A stretch of DNA of 64,000 nt from Acanthosepion pharaonis (lineage: Eukaryota; Mollusca; Cephalopoda; Sepiida; Sepiidae): NCBI GenBank assembly GCA_903632075.3, contig CAHIKZ030000246.1, positions 940,001-1,004,000 of the forward strand, given 5' to 3'. Positions 1 through 10,877 of the stretch are shown piece after piece. The first letter of the stretch is position 1; each line of letters opens with the position of its first letter. The notes beneath the pieces were generated by a model that saw only the letters and a list, made by a program, of their open reading frames with translations, did not search any database and was not told where the DNA came from. A program made the translations under genes and the position numbers.

Positions 1-459
1 AGAAACCTGGAGAAACCTCAAATTCCCAAACACCATCATCCTCCATTCCAATTTTAAGTCAAAGTCTATAAAAGCAGCATGTTTCAGTAACCCAGGCAGT
101 TCGAGTTGCAATTGGAGCCAGAGATGGCAAGAGACGCAAACAAGACAGTGGAGTTGCTGAAATCCACATGACCTGCTGCCAAGAGAATTCCTGACTGAGC
201 CCTATTCGAAGAATTTGCACTGATAGGCAAAAATGTCACTAAAGAGATTCTGGTGGGGAGGGTTAAATTTTGTTATACCAAGAATCACTGAAACCAAATC
301 GAAAATTGACCTGAAGGCTTTTTATATTTTTATTTTCCCTTTCATAATACAGGCTCGCCGTGGTTTGAATCAGCACTACAATACTGGCGATTAATCAATC
401 CCTATCAGCTCTGTGATCAAGAAACACAATGTGGGCAGAGCAAGGTGTGGGCCGAAGTA

Positions 460-690
460 GACAGCAACCAATGACTGTTGACTCATGACTATATTTAGCC
501 TTCCCACCACGAGGGTTGCATGTGGCACAAGGCTGGGTTTAATGTGCATTCTCCGAGCCCGTGTGCTCAGCCAAAAAATGCCTGTAGAACCCGCATAATG
601 TGATCGAGTTGGTCAACCTCCCCAAACAAGACTCTGCCCTTTGCGCTGAGCCTCGTCCGGGTTCCTCTCTGCTCAGAGGCAGAGAGTTCA
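460..690 (-). repeat. Dispersed repeat, inverted relative to 3805-4030
   Basis: In minus sense it shares aactctctgcct, ggcagag, ttttttggctgagca, gggctcgga, cacattaaa and tgtgccacat with 3815-4010. Confidence 0.6.
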
Positions 691-2554
691 ACTGTCTAAC
701 CGAAAAGAAATAACAGTATCAAACAGTGTGGGACTGACCCTGCAATCAACTCATTGTCCTGAGGACCAAGTCGTCTTCTGGTATAGGCAGCATATGGCAA
801 GGGTCAGAACGTCTGGTCACTGCTGACCAGGTTGACCAAGAATCAACCACTGGATTAAGTGTTAAATGACACGCATTATCTGAGACATTTCTCTAATACT
901 TTGATGTGGGTTTTGTTCAACTAGTGTTTTTAGATGTTGATTGTCAATTGCAGATGTCCTCTACCACCTTGATTTTTAAGACTTGTATCCACACTGTAGA
1001 ACTTCAAAAAACAACACCATACTGTCTGATCACAAATTAATCTTTCCCCACCATGTTCTGTTAATGTTGGCAGCAGTTTTGAAAAGCATTATGGCCAAGC
1101 TTGAACTCATGAAAAAGAAAGTAAACATCTCTTCTTCTTTACGTTCAAGATGAGGGGCATGTGTTTTAAGTTAAATTCTAAAGGTATTGACATAAAATTA
1201 ACAAAGAGGACACTTTTAGAAATACATTTGTATAATGACCACAGCCCCATCATCAATGGTGTGGCCCTGGGATTCTTAAGAGTTTTGAGTTTATCCAACA
1301 TCAGACTCCTTCACTGAGGCTACCCTGGTGGTGGTGATCAAATACCAACTTGTGTTCACACAACAAGCCATGTGAAAATATCAATTACAGAATGCAAATG
1401 ACTTTAAAAGAGATTTTGGAACCCTGAAAATCACAAATCAGCTTTCCCCACCAATCAATTTTGTCTACAAGCACTCCACCCTCATCAGAATGGGAGAATC
1501 CAAAATTCAGGATTCTCCAATCCATAAAAGGAATGGATGAACCTGCAGGCGAATTTTGATGCATAGAATGCTTTGTTTCCTACTTGTTCTTTATCCTATC
1601 ATATATAGGTCACTGGCAAGTTTATGATAAAATAAATACATCAAATTTGCCTCTCTCTCTCTCTCTGCCTGGTGCAGGTAGCCTAGGAGCTAGAGTCTCT
1701 GATGCCAAATCAGCCATGTTTTGGTCCCAGCTTGAAGAGATAGGGTGTCTAGCCACACTTATGAGCTGTGATACAGTAAAACAGTCTGTGGATGACAATA
1801 TATATATTTTTATTTCTATAGAATCTGGATACTGATGTATTTAGTTATTGACAAAAACCTCACTCTCAGTTCTTTAAAATTAAGAACAAATTTCTATCAA
1901 TAAATTTTCAAATATACTTTAAATCATTAACAAGTTTTAACAAACCGTCTTTTTAATCCATCAGTTACACACCAATGTGACATTTTCAAAGTAGTCTGTG
2001 ACATTTCAAACCTTGTATTTTTGCATGAATTTTAATTACTATTCCGATTAAACATACAAATAAATTTATGTGACAGTTTTGGCCTTAAGCTGTTTGACAG
2101 ATTGCATTTTTTCTGTAACAATCTCTACTCAGGTTTAATCTAATCAGAATGATATAGCACAAGAAAATGTAAATACTGAAGTGTAAAAAAAAGTAGCAAA
2201 TACATTTTTGCACCATTACTTAGCTGCTTTCCTCTGAATTGTGAACTGCTTACCAGTTGATCGTCTAAGATATGGGAAAAGAACATATGGCTCTCACAAA
2301 TGCCTGATAAGATTATTAAAAACTTTATATAAAGAATGAGAAGTAAAAAAAAAAAAAATAAAAATAAAAAATGGATTATACTTGTCTTCTAACCACTATA
2401 AATCTCACTTTTGGTGATTTCAAGTAAGAAAGAAATATCTAAAAGTATTAAATTCTATAAAATGCAGAAAACAACTGCCACTTTTACTGAAGGAAAGCAA
2501 GAAAAGATTTGTCTATATTTCTGAGATGAGGTATTTACACTATTTACATCATTC
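691..2554. other. No gene recognised
   Basis: AT-rich unique-looking sequence with a (CT)n run near 1651-1667 and A(13) near 2347. The small open frames (e.g. 1107-1301, 1584-1835) lack homology or splice context that I can see. Confidence 0.6.
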
Positions 2555-2830
2555 AGACTGTTGTTTTCATCTTTATTGCCATATACATGATGTTTCGACT
2601 ATTGTACATTCCAGCCTTCTTCAGGTGATATATGTTGGAACTTCAAACCAAATCCTTTTAGTCTAAGGGGTAGATTGTTCTAATTCCACATGCCATGCCT
2701 ATTTTGGATATCTCAGTTTCACTTAATGCCCTTTAGTAACTGAACTCTCTAAGTTCCCTCTGGTGTGGACAGTTATTGAACTCAACTCTTTGGGTCAAGT
2801 CACTTTCTGGATGATTCAACTAACACTTAT
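2555..2830 (-). repeat. Dispersed repeat copy (same family as 23290-23700)
   Basis: It shares with 23295-23470 the blocks tttcagt/tttcgac, gtacattccag, ttcatcaggtga/ttcttcaggtga, atatctcagtt and ccctttagtaactcaactctc (with small changes). On the minus strand it carries CTGAAGAA, then GGCT...AGTC, then GAAAC (2624-2592). Confidence 0.7.
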
Positions 2831-2874
2831 CCTTAGGAACATCAGTGAGTGAGTTTTTGGGACTTATAAAACTA

Positions 2875-2940
2875 TAAAAAGTTGTGAAGATCCATGATCA
2901 CCCATGTCCTGAAAGGATATGGTACATAAAAGAAGAACTG
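2875..2940 (+). mobile_element. LINE 3' tail fragment
   Basis: The stretch gttgtgaagatccatgatca and the following tcctgaaaggatatggtac match 55055-55095. Confidence 0.45.
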
Positions 2941-3299
2941 AAGTTCAACTCATAGATCTTCTCCATTATTGCTTACCATAAAATCTGGTATTTTTTTTTT
3001 TTTTTAAATTCAGCATTAATTGTACATTTCTACCTATAACCCATTAATGTCCCCCATCCCAAAATTAAGATGGTGAACACTATTGACATTCATTGGTCTT
3101 TAGAGAACATGTATCTGTGCATGAAGAGTGCCAGCCTGGACAGATTTTTTTTTTTTTGTGAGAGATTAGCAGTTGCCTATGCAGCACATCTCGCCTCTCC
3201 ATGCCACCAATGTTGTCTAAGAGAAAGGCAGAGGCCAATACAGTTTGGCATCACAGAAGCTTCCAGAATGAAACATGACAGTGGAATGTCTTAGGGACT

Positions 3300-3575
3300 T
3301 TGACTCCGGATTTGAATTCAGAGTTGTCTTTCTCATAGTCTAGTTGCCATCCATGGCTACAGAGCTCAAACTGCCCTACTATATTACCCATAGTAAGAAT
3401 TTTTTTTTTTTTTTTTTAAATTCAAAGTTTTTCCTACTGCTAGACCAGTTGCCATCCAAGGCTATAGGACCCAGTCTGTTCTGCTATTTACCCATAGCTG
3501 GGAGGAGAAGAGATGTAGGCATACTTTTCCCAAGGGTATTAGTAAGTGGATAAGTCCAGCATACAAGACTGAACT
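3300..3575 (-). repeat. Two partial SINE copies around a T-tract
   Basis: The blocks gttgccatccatggctacag and gttgccatccaaggctatag are each followed by acccatagta/acccatagctgggaggaga. They are separated by T(17) at 3400-3417. Confidence 0.6.
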
Positions 3576-3804
3576 TTAAGGGGTTAATATCTGGAGAAAA
3601 TTAAACATCATAATAAACCGTCAGACTATATGATGCATTTGGTGGAAGAGGGGCATATTCAAAAAAAAAAAAAAAATTGCTTTTTTCACTGCAAATTATT
3701 CATTATATCTGTTGTAGCATGCCTACAGACAATAATGGGTATGTCCCCATTCACATAAATACAGTAGTAAATACTGTATGTTGCTCTGCAGTTGGAGATT
3801 CATT

Positions 3805-4030
3805 TCCAGCTGGGCTGGTTAAACTCTCTGCCTTCGGGTAGAGAGCGTCCTCAGACAGGGCTCTGCCAAGGGGTGGAGTCTCGTCTCGGGAAACACCTAT
3901 CCAATCCCATTTTATACAGGGGGTCTACGGGGAATTTTTGGCTGAGCCTATGGGCTTGGATACCACACATTAAATTTGGCCTAGTGCCACATCTGACCAC
4001 ATGGGGCAGTAGGTAGATATCCTGCAGTTG
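3805..4030 (+). repeat. Dispersed repeat (partner of 460-690)
   Basis: The stretch aaactctctgccttcgggta, then agggctctgcc, aatttttggctgagcctatg and cacacattaaatttggccta. A short duplicate ctgcagttggagattcatt lies at each side (3787 and 4021). Confidence 0.6.
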
Positions 4031-5019
4031 GAGATTCATTGTGGAATTAACTTGACTCACTTCTAGCAGTTGACTACTTCTTCTATGTGCCGCTGGCAAA
4101 TCTTATGTGTTGTCCTAAGTATTATCGTTCATTACCAACATTCATTTGATTTATTCAGTAACCTTCCCTAGGTTACAACAATATCATATCCAAGTATTTT
4201 ACAAAATATTAGGGCCGATTACACAATATTTCAAGCTGAATTTAGGTTTATAGTTTGTAACCATGCAATGAGATGAGGTAACATAAACCATAGATTTGTC
4301 TGTAGAATATCATTACATTATTTTTGCATAATTATAGCAAAATCATTATGGTTTTTTGTCAGAAGAATTTTATTTTTGGTCATATATTAATTTAAAATAT
4401 TCCTTTTTACAAGCTTTATTTTTGAAATGGAATATGATCATCCTAAATTTCAGAATTTCGCTATTGCCATCAAAAGTGATCTAAAAACAACAATGGAAAA
4501 GAGAGGTAACAAAGCGTAAACAAAATAGTTCCAGTTTGTTCAACATAGGGAACTTAGCATTGCAGTCAAAGTATTCTAAAATGCTGCCAATAATAGAAGA
4601 GAAAATGAAAAATATGTAACAACAAATCAAATATAAATTCAAAATTTATATTATTTTTATTTATTTGTTATCTGACTAAATACACAATTGTCAACAATGT
4701 TTCTGTAAAACTTGATACTTACTGTAATAAATTCTTAATAAATATTATTATTGTTATTATTTTACTTAAGTGTAAGGTAGTCCTACATTTACAATTCCTT
4801 ATGGCTAACCAAGAAAAGAAATGTTGATTAAAACTGCCTAAAACCTTTAAGCAGGTATTGCCGCAAAATTATCAAATGTTGAATACACCCCTTCTATACC
4901 GAATACATCATATAAAGTGAATTAACTTTTAAAAAGATATAAAAGTATAGTTGGAAGCATTTTGTGTTTATTGGAAGTATTAGGTCAGAATAAAAGTTTG
5001 TAGCATCTTCTAAGTGAAT
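4031..5019. other. No gene recognised
   Basis: Very AT-rich and without recognisable repeats. Confidence 0.6.
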
Positions 5020-5440
5020 TACACTTTGTTCCACTACCTTTTGCTATTTTTAAGGCAGATTCCTGATTCCATCCTCCCAGAACTTAGCATCTTTCTGGAT
5101 GAATTGATCTAAGTGAGTTTTACAGGCTTTCAGAGAATTGAAGTTTTTCCCCAATTAAGGAGTCAAAATAAGTGGCAATACAAAGATGAAAAGTCAGGTA
5201 AGTATGGCAGGTGTAATAAAGCATCCCCGCCAAGTCATGTTTGCAAAAAGAAAAAAAAACAGTCTGGTATTGTCCTGATGAAAGGCAATATGCTTCCAAT
5301 TGAACAATTCCAGGCACTTTTCATCATTTGCTGCCTTTTGCTGGTCTAAATGAGAACAGTACTTGTCTGAATGCAACATTTGATTTTGTGGAAGGAGCTT
5401 GTAATATGAAATGCCCTTCTAATCATATCAGGGATGTAGC
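5020..5440 (-). pseudogene. Mariner transposase fragment
   Basis: On the minus strand, pieces in shifting frames read KYCSHLDQQKAANDEKC, AFHQDNTR and, further on, LKACKTHLDQF with an FWEDGI-like end. These match in order the QLDRL, H-x-DNARPH and C-terminal blocks of mariner transposases. The segment between HQDN and the end is disrupted, so the LAPSD motif is not clear. Terminal repeats were not identified. Confidence 0.7.
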
Positions 5441-6289
5441 ATCACCTTCTTCAAGTGCTGACCGGCTTTTTAAGTGATTAATTGTGGCTCATTTCATTTT
5501 CTCCACAGGGATCTGTTTTTCATTCTCCATTTCTGTAAGCCATCCATTTTTTATCATCTTTGTTCTTTTCAAAAATTGATTATTTTTGTTGCATTTGAGC
5601 AGGGAATCACAGATGGATATGCAGTCAATTAAATATATTCTATTAAATCATGAGGTATCCAAACATTATAACCATTGACATATACAAATGTTTTGAGATG
5701 CCTTACAACACTCCTATGAAATATATGGAATATCTCTGAAACCTCCTGTGCCATGTGAATTGGATTAATTTTAAATTAGCTTTTCAATTACTTTTAATCA
5801 GCCTTTCGATATGCTCATCAACAAAAGCAGACCTGTCAGATATTCTCCATGTTCCAGATCAATACTTCCACTTCTAAAACTAGTGAACCATTTCTTCTCA
5901 GCTACAGCACCATCTCCATAAATGGCACACATCTTTTTTTGTTGTTTGTACAGCATTATTTCCTTTCCAGAAATAAAAGGCATGAAATGATGAAAATACA
6001 TATTATTTTCCAACATTTTCACTTTAGCATACAAAAGTTTAAAATTCCCACTCTACACCCAAATCATAAAAAATTTGCTGAAATGTCACCTTTCAGAATA
6101 TCACGAATGTCATAACTTCAGTCATGTGTGAAACTTGTTCCAACCCAAGAATTTTCTGGCACAACTTCATATCATTTAAGATTCTTTACAGTTATTTAAT
6201 TCCTAGTTGTGGAGAAGAAAGAATCATACCCTTCCCACTTTTGAACTAATGCCCTTGGAAAAGACATGAATCTGTAATTACTCCCCCCC
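5441..6289. other. No gene recognised
   Basis: Only chance open frames on both strands (5798-6115). A C(10) run at 6283-6292. Confidence 0.55.
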
Positions 6290-6430
6290 CCCGCTAGGGG
6301 TTAAGCGGCAGAGTAGACTAAGCTCTCTAGTCTTGTGTGACCAGTCTAAGAGAAGGAAAACTCTGAATTTCAAACTGTGGTGAAGGCCAAAAAAATGAAT
6401 GCCAATTGACAGATAAGAAAAGGAAGCTGT
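6290..6430 (+). repeat. SINE 3' fragment
   Basis: The stretch ctaggggttaagcggcagag, then accagtctaagagaaggaaa, is the plus-sense SINE tail. Confidence 0.5.
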
Positions 6431-6464
6431 GGAGAACTGTGATTGAAAAAAAAAAAAAAAAAAA

Positions 6465-6690
6465 TGATTGAACCTTAATTACAGTTTCTTGGAGAAAGTG
6501 CACAAGTTACTATGACCAGTAGTTGAACAAGGCCAGTCTGCTCAAATCCTTGGTCACTGAAGACTGCCAAACTGTCTTGTCTACCCAATTTCACTATCAA
6601 GGCTTGGGTCAACCTGTCGTATGATTTTCGGGCCCTTCTCAGTGGTACCATATACTGGAATCATTCCCCAATCTTATACAGGGTGCCCAG
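6465..6690 (+). repeat. Dispersed repeat (partner of 19090-19340)
   Basis: It shares tacagtttcttggagaaagt, gaccagtagttgaa and caaggcttgggtcaacctgt with the second copy at the same spacing. Confidence 0.6.
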
Positions 6691-7079
6691 TAAAAAGGCA
6701 TTAAATTTATTTTCACTGTATTATCTTTCAAGAATAATTGACCTTAAATAACCATGAATAAATTTTGTGATTATTCATGACCTTGAATAATCAGTCGACT
6801 CTTGCGTAATTACTTAACTCTGATTTGTTCTCTTATGATTGATTAATTGCTGCTCGATCTTGTGACTTGTCATTTAAAAGTTATCTGCAGACAACTTTCG
6901 TCTTTTATCCTGCCCTTTTCGTATGGCTTAACAACTCACTGATTTCAAGCAGCAAGTTATTGTACTCTTCAAAGAAGAACATCCAACATGAGGATTGATG
7001 GTTGTCCCACATCTTTCTGAATTTACCACTTTATAACTAATCACCCTGTATTATCAATAAACCACCACCTTCAGAAATT

Positions 7080-7160
7080 GACACAGTGAAATTCAAGCCA
7101 GGGTCTCATGATCACAATTCTAACATTCTAACCATTCAGCTATGCCCCTGCAGGAAGTCC
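7080..7160 (-). repeat. tRNA-like SINE head
   Basis: In minus sense ggcatagctgaatggttaga is followed 35 nt later by ctggcttgaatttc, in the A-box and B-box positions of a tRNA-derived promoter. Truncated. Confidence 0.45.
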
Positions 7161-7369
7161 ACAATTCTCAAATCCATGAATAAACCTGTTATGAAGTTAT
7201 TTTAAATACTATTTGCTATCAAAAGATACCACAAATTTCATCATGATTTTAATTAATTTCATCTCCTTTTAGTCTAATTTATCTTTCTCTTAAAAATAAG
7301 AAAATTCATAGCTTACACATTTTTTAAAAATTTTATTATAAACTCAATTCCTTCCTGGTTATATAGAGT

Positions 7370-8040
7370 CTTCGCTTAATACTTTACAAAGGCCAGATCA
7401 GACCCAAAATGGAGTATTGCTGCCATATCTGGGCTGGAGCTACCCAGTCCTTACTTGCCTTTCTTGAGTTCAAAAGCCTCTACGTGACCCTTGAATTATA
7501 TTATAAACTCAATTCCTTCCTGGCTATATACAGTTTTTGCTTAATACTTTACAAGAGGCAGATCAGAGCAAAAATGGAGTATTGCTGTCATATCTGAGCT
7601 GGAGTTGCCCAGTCTTCACTTGCCTGTCTTGATAGAGTTCAAGAGGATCTATGCGACCTTGTAGGTGATAAATTATTTTCCAACATATAACCACTTTTCT
7701 AGTGACGAAATTTGGCAAGCCTCTTGAGCTACATTCCTTAGTCTCACCATCCCTGATCTTTGCAGTTAGGACCCACCATACTACATACACAAGGGTGAAT
7801 CTTCCACTTTCCTTTCATACTCCATTATTAATAATTAAGTTCCAATCTGACAGCTTCTTCCCAAGAACTGCTGCTTTGTAGAACAGATTCCTGACAGGAT
7901 GTTTTCCCCAATCACTACAACCTTGACCTCTTCAGATCTAGGGTTAATCATTATCTTTCCTGCATAACCTGATAAACTTTACTTCTTGCCTTTTCTTGCA
8001 CTCATACATCACACTGTAAACGTCTACCTTGAGTTTCTCT
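7370..8040 (+). mobile_element. LINE 3' fragment with a duplicated CHIWAGA block
   Basis: Two consecutive copies (7385-7490 and 7505-7660) encode RQIRxKMEYCCHIWxGA, the conserved end of the RT-associated domain in a common molluscan LINE. A 3' region follows with a short tail (aatcattatctttcctgcat), ending just before the Gypsy insertion. Confidence 0.7.
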
Positions 8041-8066
8041 TATTATGAGTATTATCAGGATTAGGT

Positions 8067-8311
8067 TGTTATATCTCGTACAAGATATAATAAATAAAGT
8101 AAACCCGAGTGTGGTTTTCAATAATAATTTTATAATCGGATGTAGGTATGTCAAAATACAGAGACAGCGTAGGAGTAAGCTAACCACAATGGTGTTAGTA
8201 AACGAAGACCTTCTTTTTTGTCGCTCTCTACTGTATACTGTAGTCGTACTTTATCGGCCACCAGAACGTCCATTATCGTGAATGGGGAAGTTGGGTTATC
8301 TCATCACAACA
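8067..8311 (-). repeat. 3' LTR of the Gypsy element (complete)
   Basis: This is 245 bp from TGTTATATC to TCACAACA in plus orientation, with 4-bp inverted termini TGTT/AACA. 214 bp are repeated at 10560-10773. The outermost 31 bp (8067-8097) have no partner in the other LTR. Confidence 0.9.
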
Positions 8312-8355
8312 CCTCCCCCCGAAGCTGAAATTCTTCCTTTTGAAAATTTCTGCTT

Positions 8356-8697
8356 CTAATGTCGTCTTCTTTTTGGATCCAGACTAAAACGCTCCACTGG
8401 TTTTCTTTCCCATGTGCTCCTTCTTTTAGTCGTCGCAATTTGATCCTTTTTTGGCGAAGATAATTTCCGCTTTTCAGGCCGTAAGGCTGGTCCATGTGAT
8501 ACAGGTTCAAATACACTATTGGGTAGTGTCATGTTAAAAGCATCGCATAACACTTCCATCGGAATTTCTTCTTCGCTTTTTTCACTTTCTTCACCATATC
8601 GTGGTCTAATCTGATTGATGTGTCTTTTACACGTAAATTTTTTACTTTTAATCATGTAGACCACCTTACCAATCCTTTTCTGGATTATGCCATCCAT
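8356..8697 (-). pseudogene. Gypsy integrase C-terminal tail, frameshifted
   Basis: 113 codons begin WMDGIIQKRIGKV (the Trp codon is just upstream) and contain KRHINQIRPRYG, the sort of GPY/F-like end and H-x-(N/D)-Q-(I/L)-R-x-R motif found at the C-terminus of Ty3/Gypsy polyproteins. A Lys/Arg/Ser-rich tail follows and stops about 45 bp before the LTR. It is in a different frame from the integrase core because of the homopolymer at 8729-8737. No envelope-like ORF is present between it and the LTR. Confidence 0.78.
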
Positions 8698-8724
8698 CCA
8701 ATAGCTTTTCCCACTTTTAAAATT

Positions 8725-9675
8725 TTAAAAAAAAACTTTGTCTCCTGAAGTGTATTTTTTTATGTTGACTTTTTCCTCTTTCTTAGCAACTTTTTTGCTT
8801 TGATAGGGTAACAATCTATCGAAAATTGACCAAATTTTCCTTGCGAACATAATTTCCGCAGGTGACATTTTCGCATCGTTGTTCTCATTAGGAGTTACCC
8901 TATAGATTGCTAAAAACTTTTGAATAGTTCTTTCTTCAGTGTCCATACCTCTATTTTTATGTAAAGCACGTTTAAAAGTGTCAACAAATTTCTCGGCTTG
9001 ACCATTCGACCTGGGATGGCACACTGGTGTAGTTATGTCTTCAATGTCTAAGGCAGTACAGAAATCATTAAATTCCATACTTGTGAACGCCGTACCATTG
9101 TTGCTAAGTAATGTTCTGGGAACCCCGAAACGACTGAAAATTTCATCCAATGCACTGATGGTGTTCCTAGATGTAGGATGCTTGCACTTGACTACCTCAG
9201 GCCATTTCGATAAAGAGTCCACCAATATCAAATAATAGTGCCCATTAATTGGTCCAGCATAGTCTATATGTAGACGTGCCCACGGCAAATCCGTTTTCAG
9301 CCAAGGATTCATTTTGACCGGAGGTGCCCTTGCAGCCAATTGACAAACTCTACATAGTCTTACAAAATCTTCAATATCCTTGTCCATTCCCGGCCAGTAT
9401 ACGTAACCACGCATGAGTGATTTCATCCGAGACATTCCAGGATGACCGGTATGAAATTCTTTCAGCATATCTGTACGTAGAGATTGAGGTATAACAATTC
9501 TATCTGCGTACATCAACGTGTTGTCGCAAATTGAAAAAGGTGAAATCTGAGTTCCCTTTTTCTGTCTTTTGTTCCATCTCGTCTGGTTTCTTAATTTCAC
9601 AATATAGTGATCTTTTTTCCGCTTTTTTTTTATTTTGTCCAATGTTACCGGCAATTCCCTGATTGTATTCAACAA
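8725..9675 (-). pseudogene. Gypsy integrase with HHCC zinc finger and altered DDE site
   Basis: This 316-residue frame has the H-x-H...C-x2-C integrase zinc-binding motif (FHTGHPG ... CRVCQ), then the catalytic core. The first Asp is in LHIDYAGP and the Glu is in SNGQAEKFVD. The second Asp position, normally S-D-N-G, reads LLSNNGTAF, an Asp-to-Asn change that should abolish strand transfer. The frame ends at GDKVFF in a run of nine A/T bases (about 8729), and homology resumes in another frame at 8697, so a 1-nt slip is likely. The upstream segment linking to RNase H is also frameshifted. The integrase would join LTR cDNA to chromosomal DNA in the nucleus. Confidence 0.9.
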
Positions 9676-9848
9676 GAGACCTGAGATTTCTTTTCCTCAG
9701 TTAATGCTGCTATAACCGTCTCTTCTAACATTTCTTCATTTTTTGGAATCAGCCTTGACAATCCATCCGCATGCCCATGTTCTTTAGATTTGACGTATTC
9801 CATCCTAAAATGGTAATTAACAGGGTTACACCCCATCGCCGTAAGCGA

Positions 9849-10559
9849 TTAGCTGTATGCGTAGGAATGCCTTTTACCTCCAAATACTGAAAGTAACGGT
9901 TTATGGTCCGTTTGCAGTACAAATGATCTACCATGTAAAAAGCGGTGGTATTTTTTAACCCCGAACACAATTGACAAAGCCTCTTTCTCGATCTGGCTAT
10001 AATTTTTTTCAGCCGGAAGAAGAGTCCTCGACGCGTGTGCGATCGGTTTAGTAGTGCCATCTTCATATTTGTGTAGCAGTGCAGCACCCACTCCGTACAA
10101 ACTTGCGTCAGTTGCCAGAATGATCTCTTTCTCAAGATCATAATGTGCTAAAGCGAGATCTGAGAGTAGGCATTTTTTTATTTTCTGAAAAGCCGTCTCG
10201 CAATCTTTTGACCAAAACCATTTCTTGTCTTTTTTTAACAATTCGTTGAGGGGGGCTCTTAAATCATACATTTTAGGTATGTAGATTGCATAATATTGTG
10301 CCAACCCCAGAAACGATTGTAGTTTCGCAACTGTGTCGGGTGCAGGCATGTTAATTGCATCGGCTCTCTGTGGGTCCGGTTTCCTGCCTTCACTGTCTAT
10401 TACCTGTCCGAGGTACGTAATTCTTTCCATGAAGAATTTACACTTCTCGTGGCTTAATTTAAAACCCAAATCTTCTAGTCTTTTGAATATCGCTCTGATG
10501 TGCATTTTATGTTCTTGAACATTCTTACTTTTGACTAGAATGTCATCTAAATAGGCGGT
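9849..10559 (-). pseudogene. Gypsy reverse transcriptase (C-terminal part) and RNase H, broken
   Basis: The frame is open from the LTR junction: the first codons give TAYLDDILV, with the catalytic YLDD motif of the RT palm. RT thumb and connection follow (GFKLSHEKCKFF, then LGLAQYYA), and then RNase H, whose acidic residues can be seen in ILATDAS, EKEALS and LQTDHKPL. After about 9895 the homology continues in another frame (the stretch seen in 9749-10141), so a frameshift ends this ORF early. The fingers and the first catalytic Asp of RT are absent because of the deletion at the LTR. The enzyme would copy the element's RNA into DNA in the cytoplasm; this remnant cannot. Confidence 0.9.
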
Positions 10560-10773
10560 AGTAAACCCGAGTGTGGTTTACAATAATAATTTTATAATCG
10601 GATGTAGGTATGTCAAAATACAGAGACAGCGTAGGAGTAAGCTAACCGCAATGGTGTTAGTAAACGAAGACCTTCTTTTTTGTTGCTCTCTACTGTATAC
10701 TGTGGTCGTACTTTATCGGCCACCAGAACGTCCATTATCGTGAATGGGGAAGTTGGGTTATCTCATCACAACA
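10560..10773 (-). repeat. 5' LTR of the Gypsy element, 31 bp short at its inner end
   Basis: It matches 8098-8311 over its full length with about four substitutions. The inner 31 bp, including the terminal AACA of the sense strand, are missing. The LTR abuts RT coding sequence at 10559, so the deletion took the LTR end, the primer site, gag, protease and half of RT in one event. Confidence 0.9.
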
Positions 10774-10877
10774 TAGGTGAACATCAGTATTAAAAAAATG
10801 CTCTATATTTAGATCATATCCTTGTGAAAATAAAGTCAGTTTCATAAATTTATCTAACTATCCAAAGTGCACAGTTA

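Larger units (their letters stand above)
8067..10773 (-). mobile_element. Ty3/Gypsy LTR retrotransposon, internally deleted
   Basis: Two near-identical direct repeats bound the element. It starts TGTT and ends AACA, and is flanked on both sides by the 5-bp duplication taggt (8062-8066 and 10774-10778), the mark of LTR-integrase insertion. Between the LTRs, in minus-strand order, lie the end of reverse transcriptase, RNase H, an HHCC plus DDE integrase and a short 3' ORF. Gag, protease, the primer binding site and the first part of RT are absent: the 5' LTR runs straight into the RT catalytic motif. The LTR copies differ at about 4 of 214 shared positions, so the insertion is recent. Coding frames are broken at several points, so this copy is defective. 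The integrase and tail resemble the Ty3/Gypsy lineages often annotated as K02A2.6-like. Confidence 0.93.

Noticed and set aside
3070..3294. 74-codon plus frame with Cys-rich end
   Set aside because: The frame runs through a T-tract and has no homolog I recognise; likely an old repeat.
8045..8281. 78-codon plus-strand frame
   Set aside because: It lies within the LTR of the Gypsy element, antisense to it.
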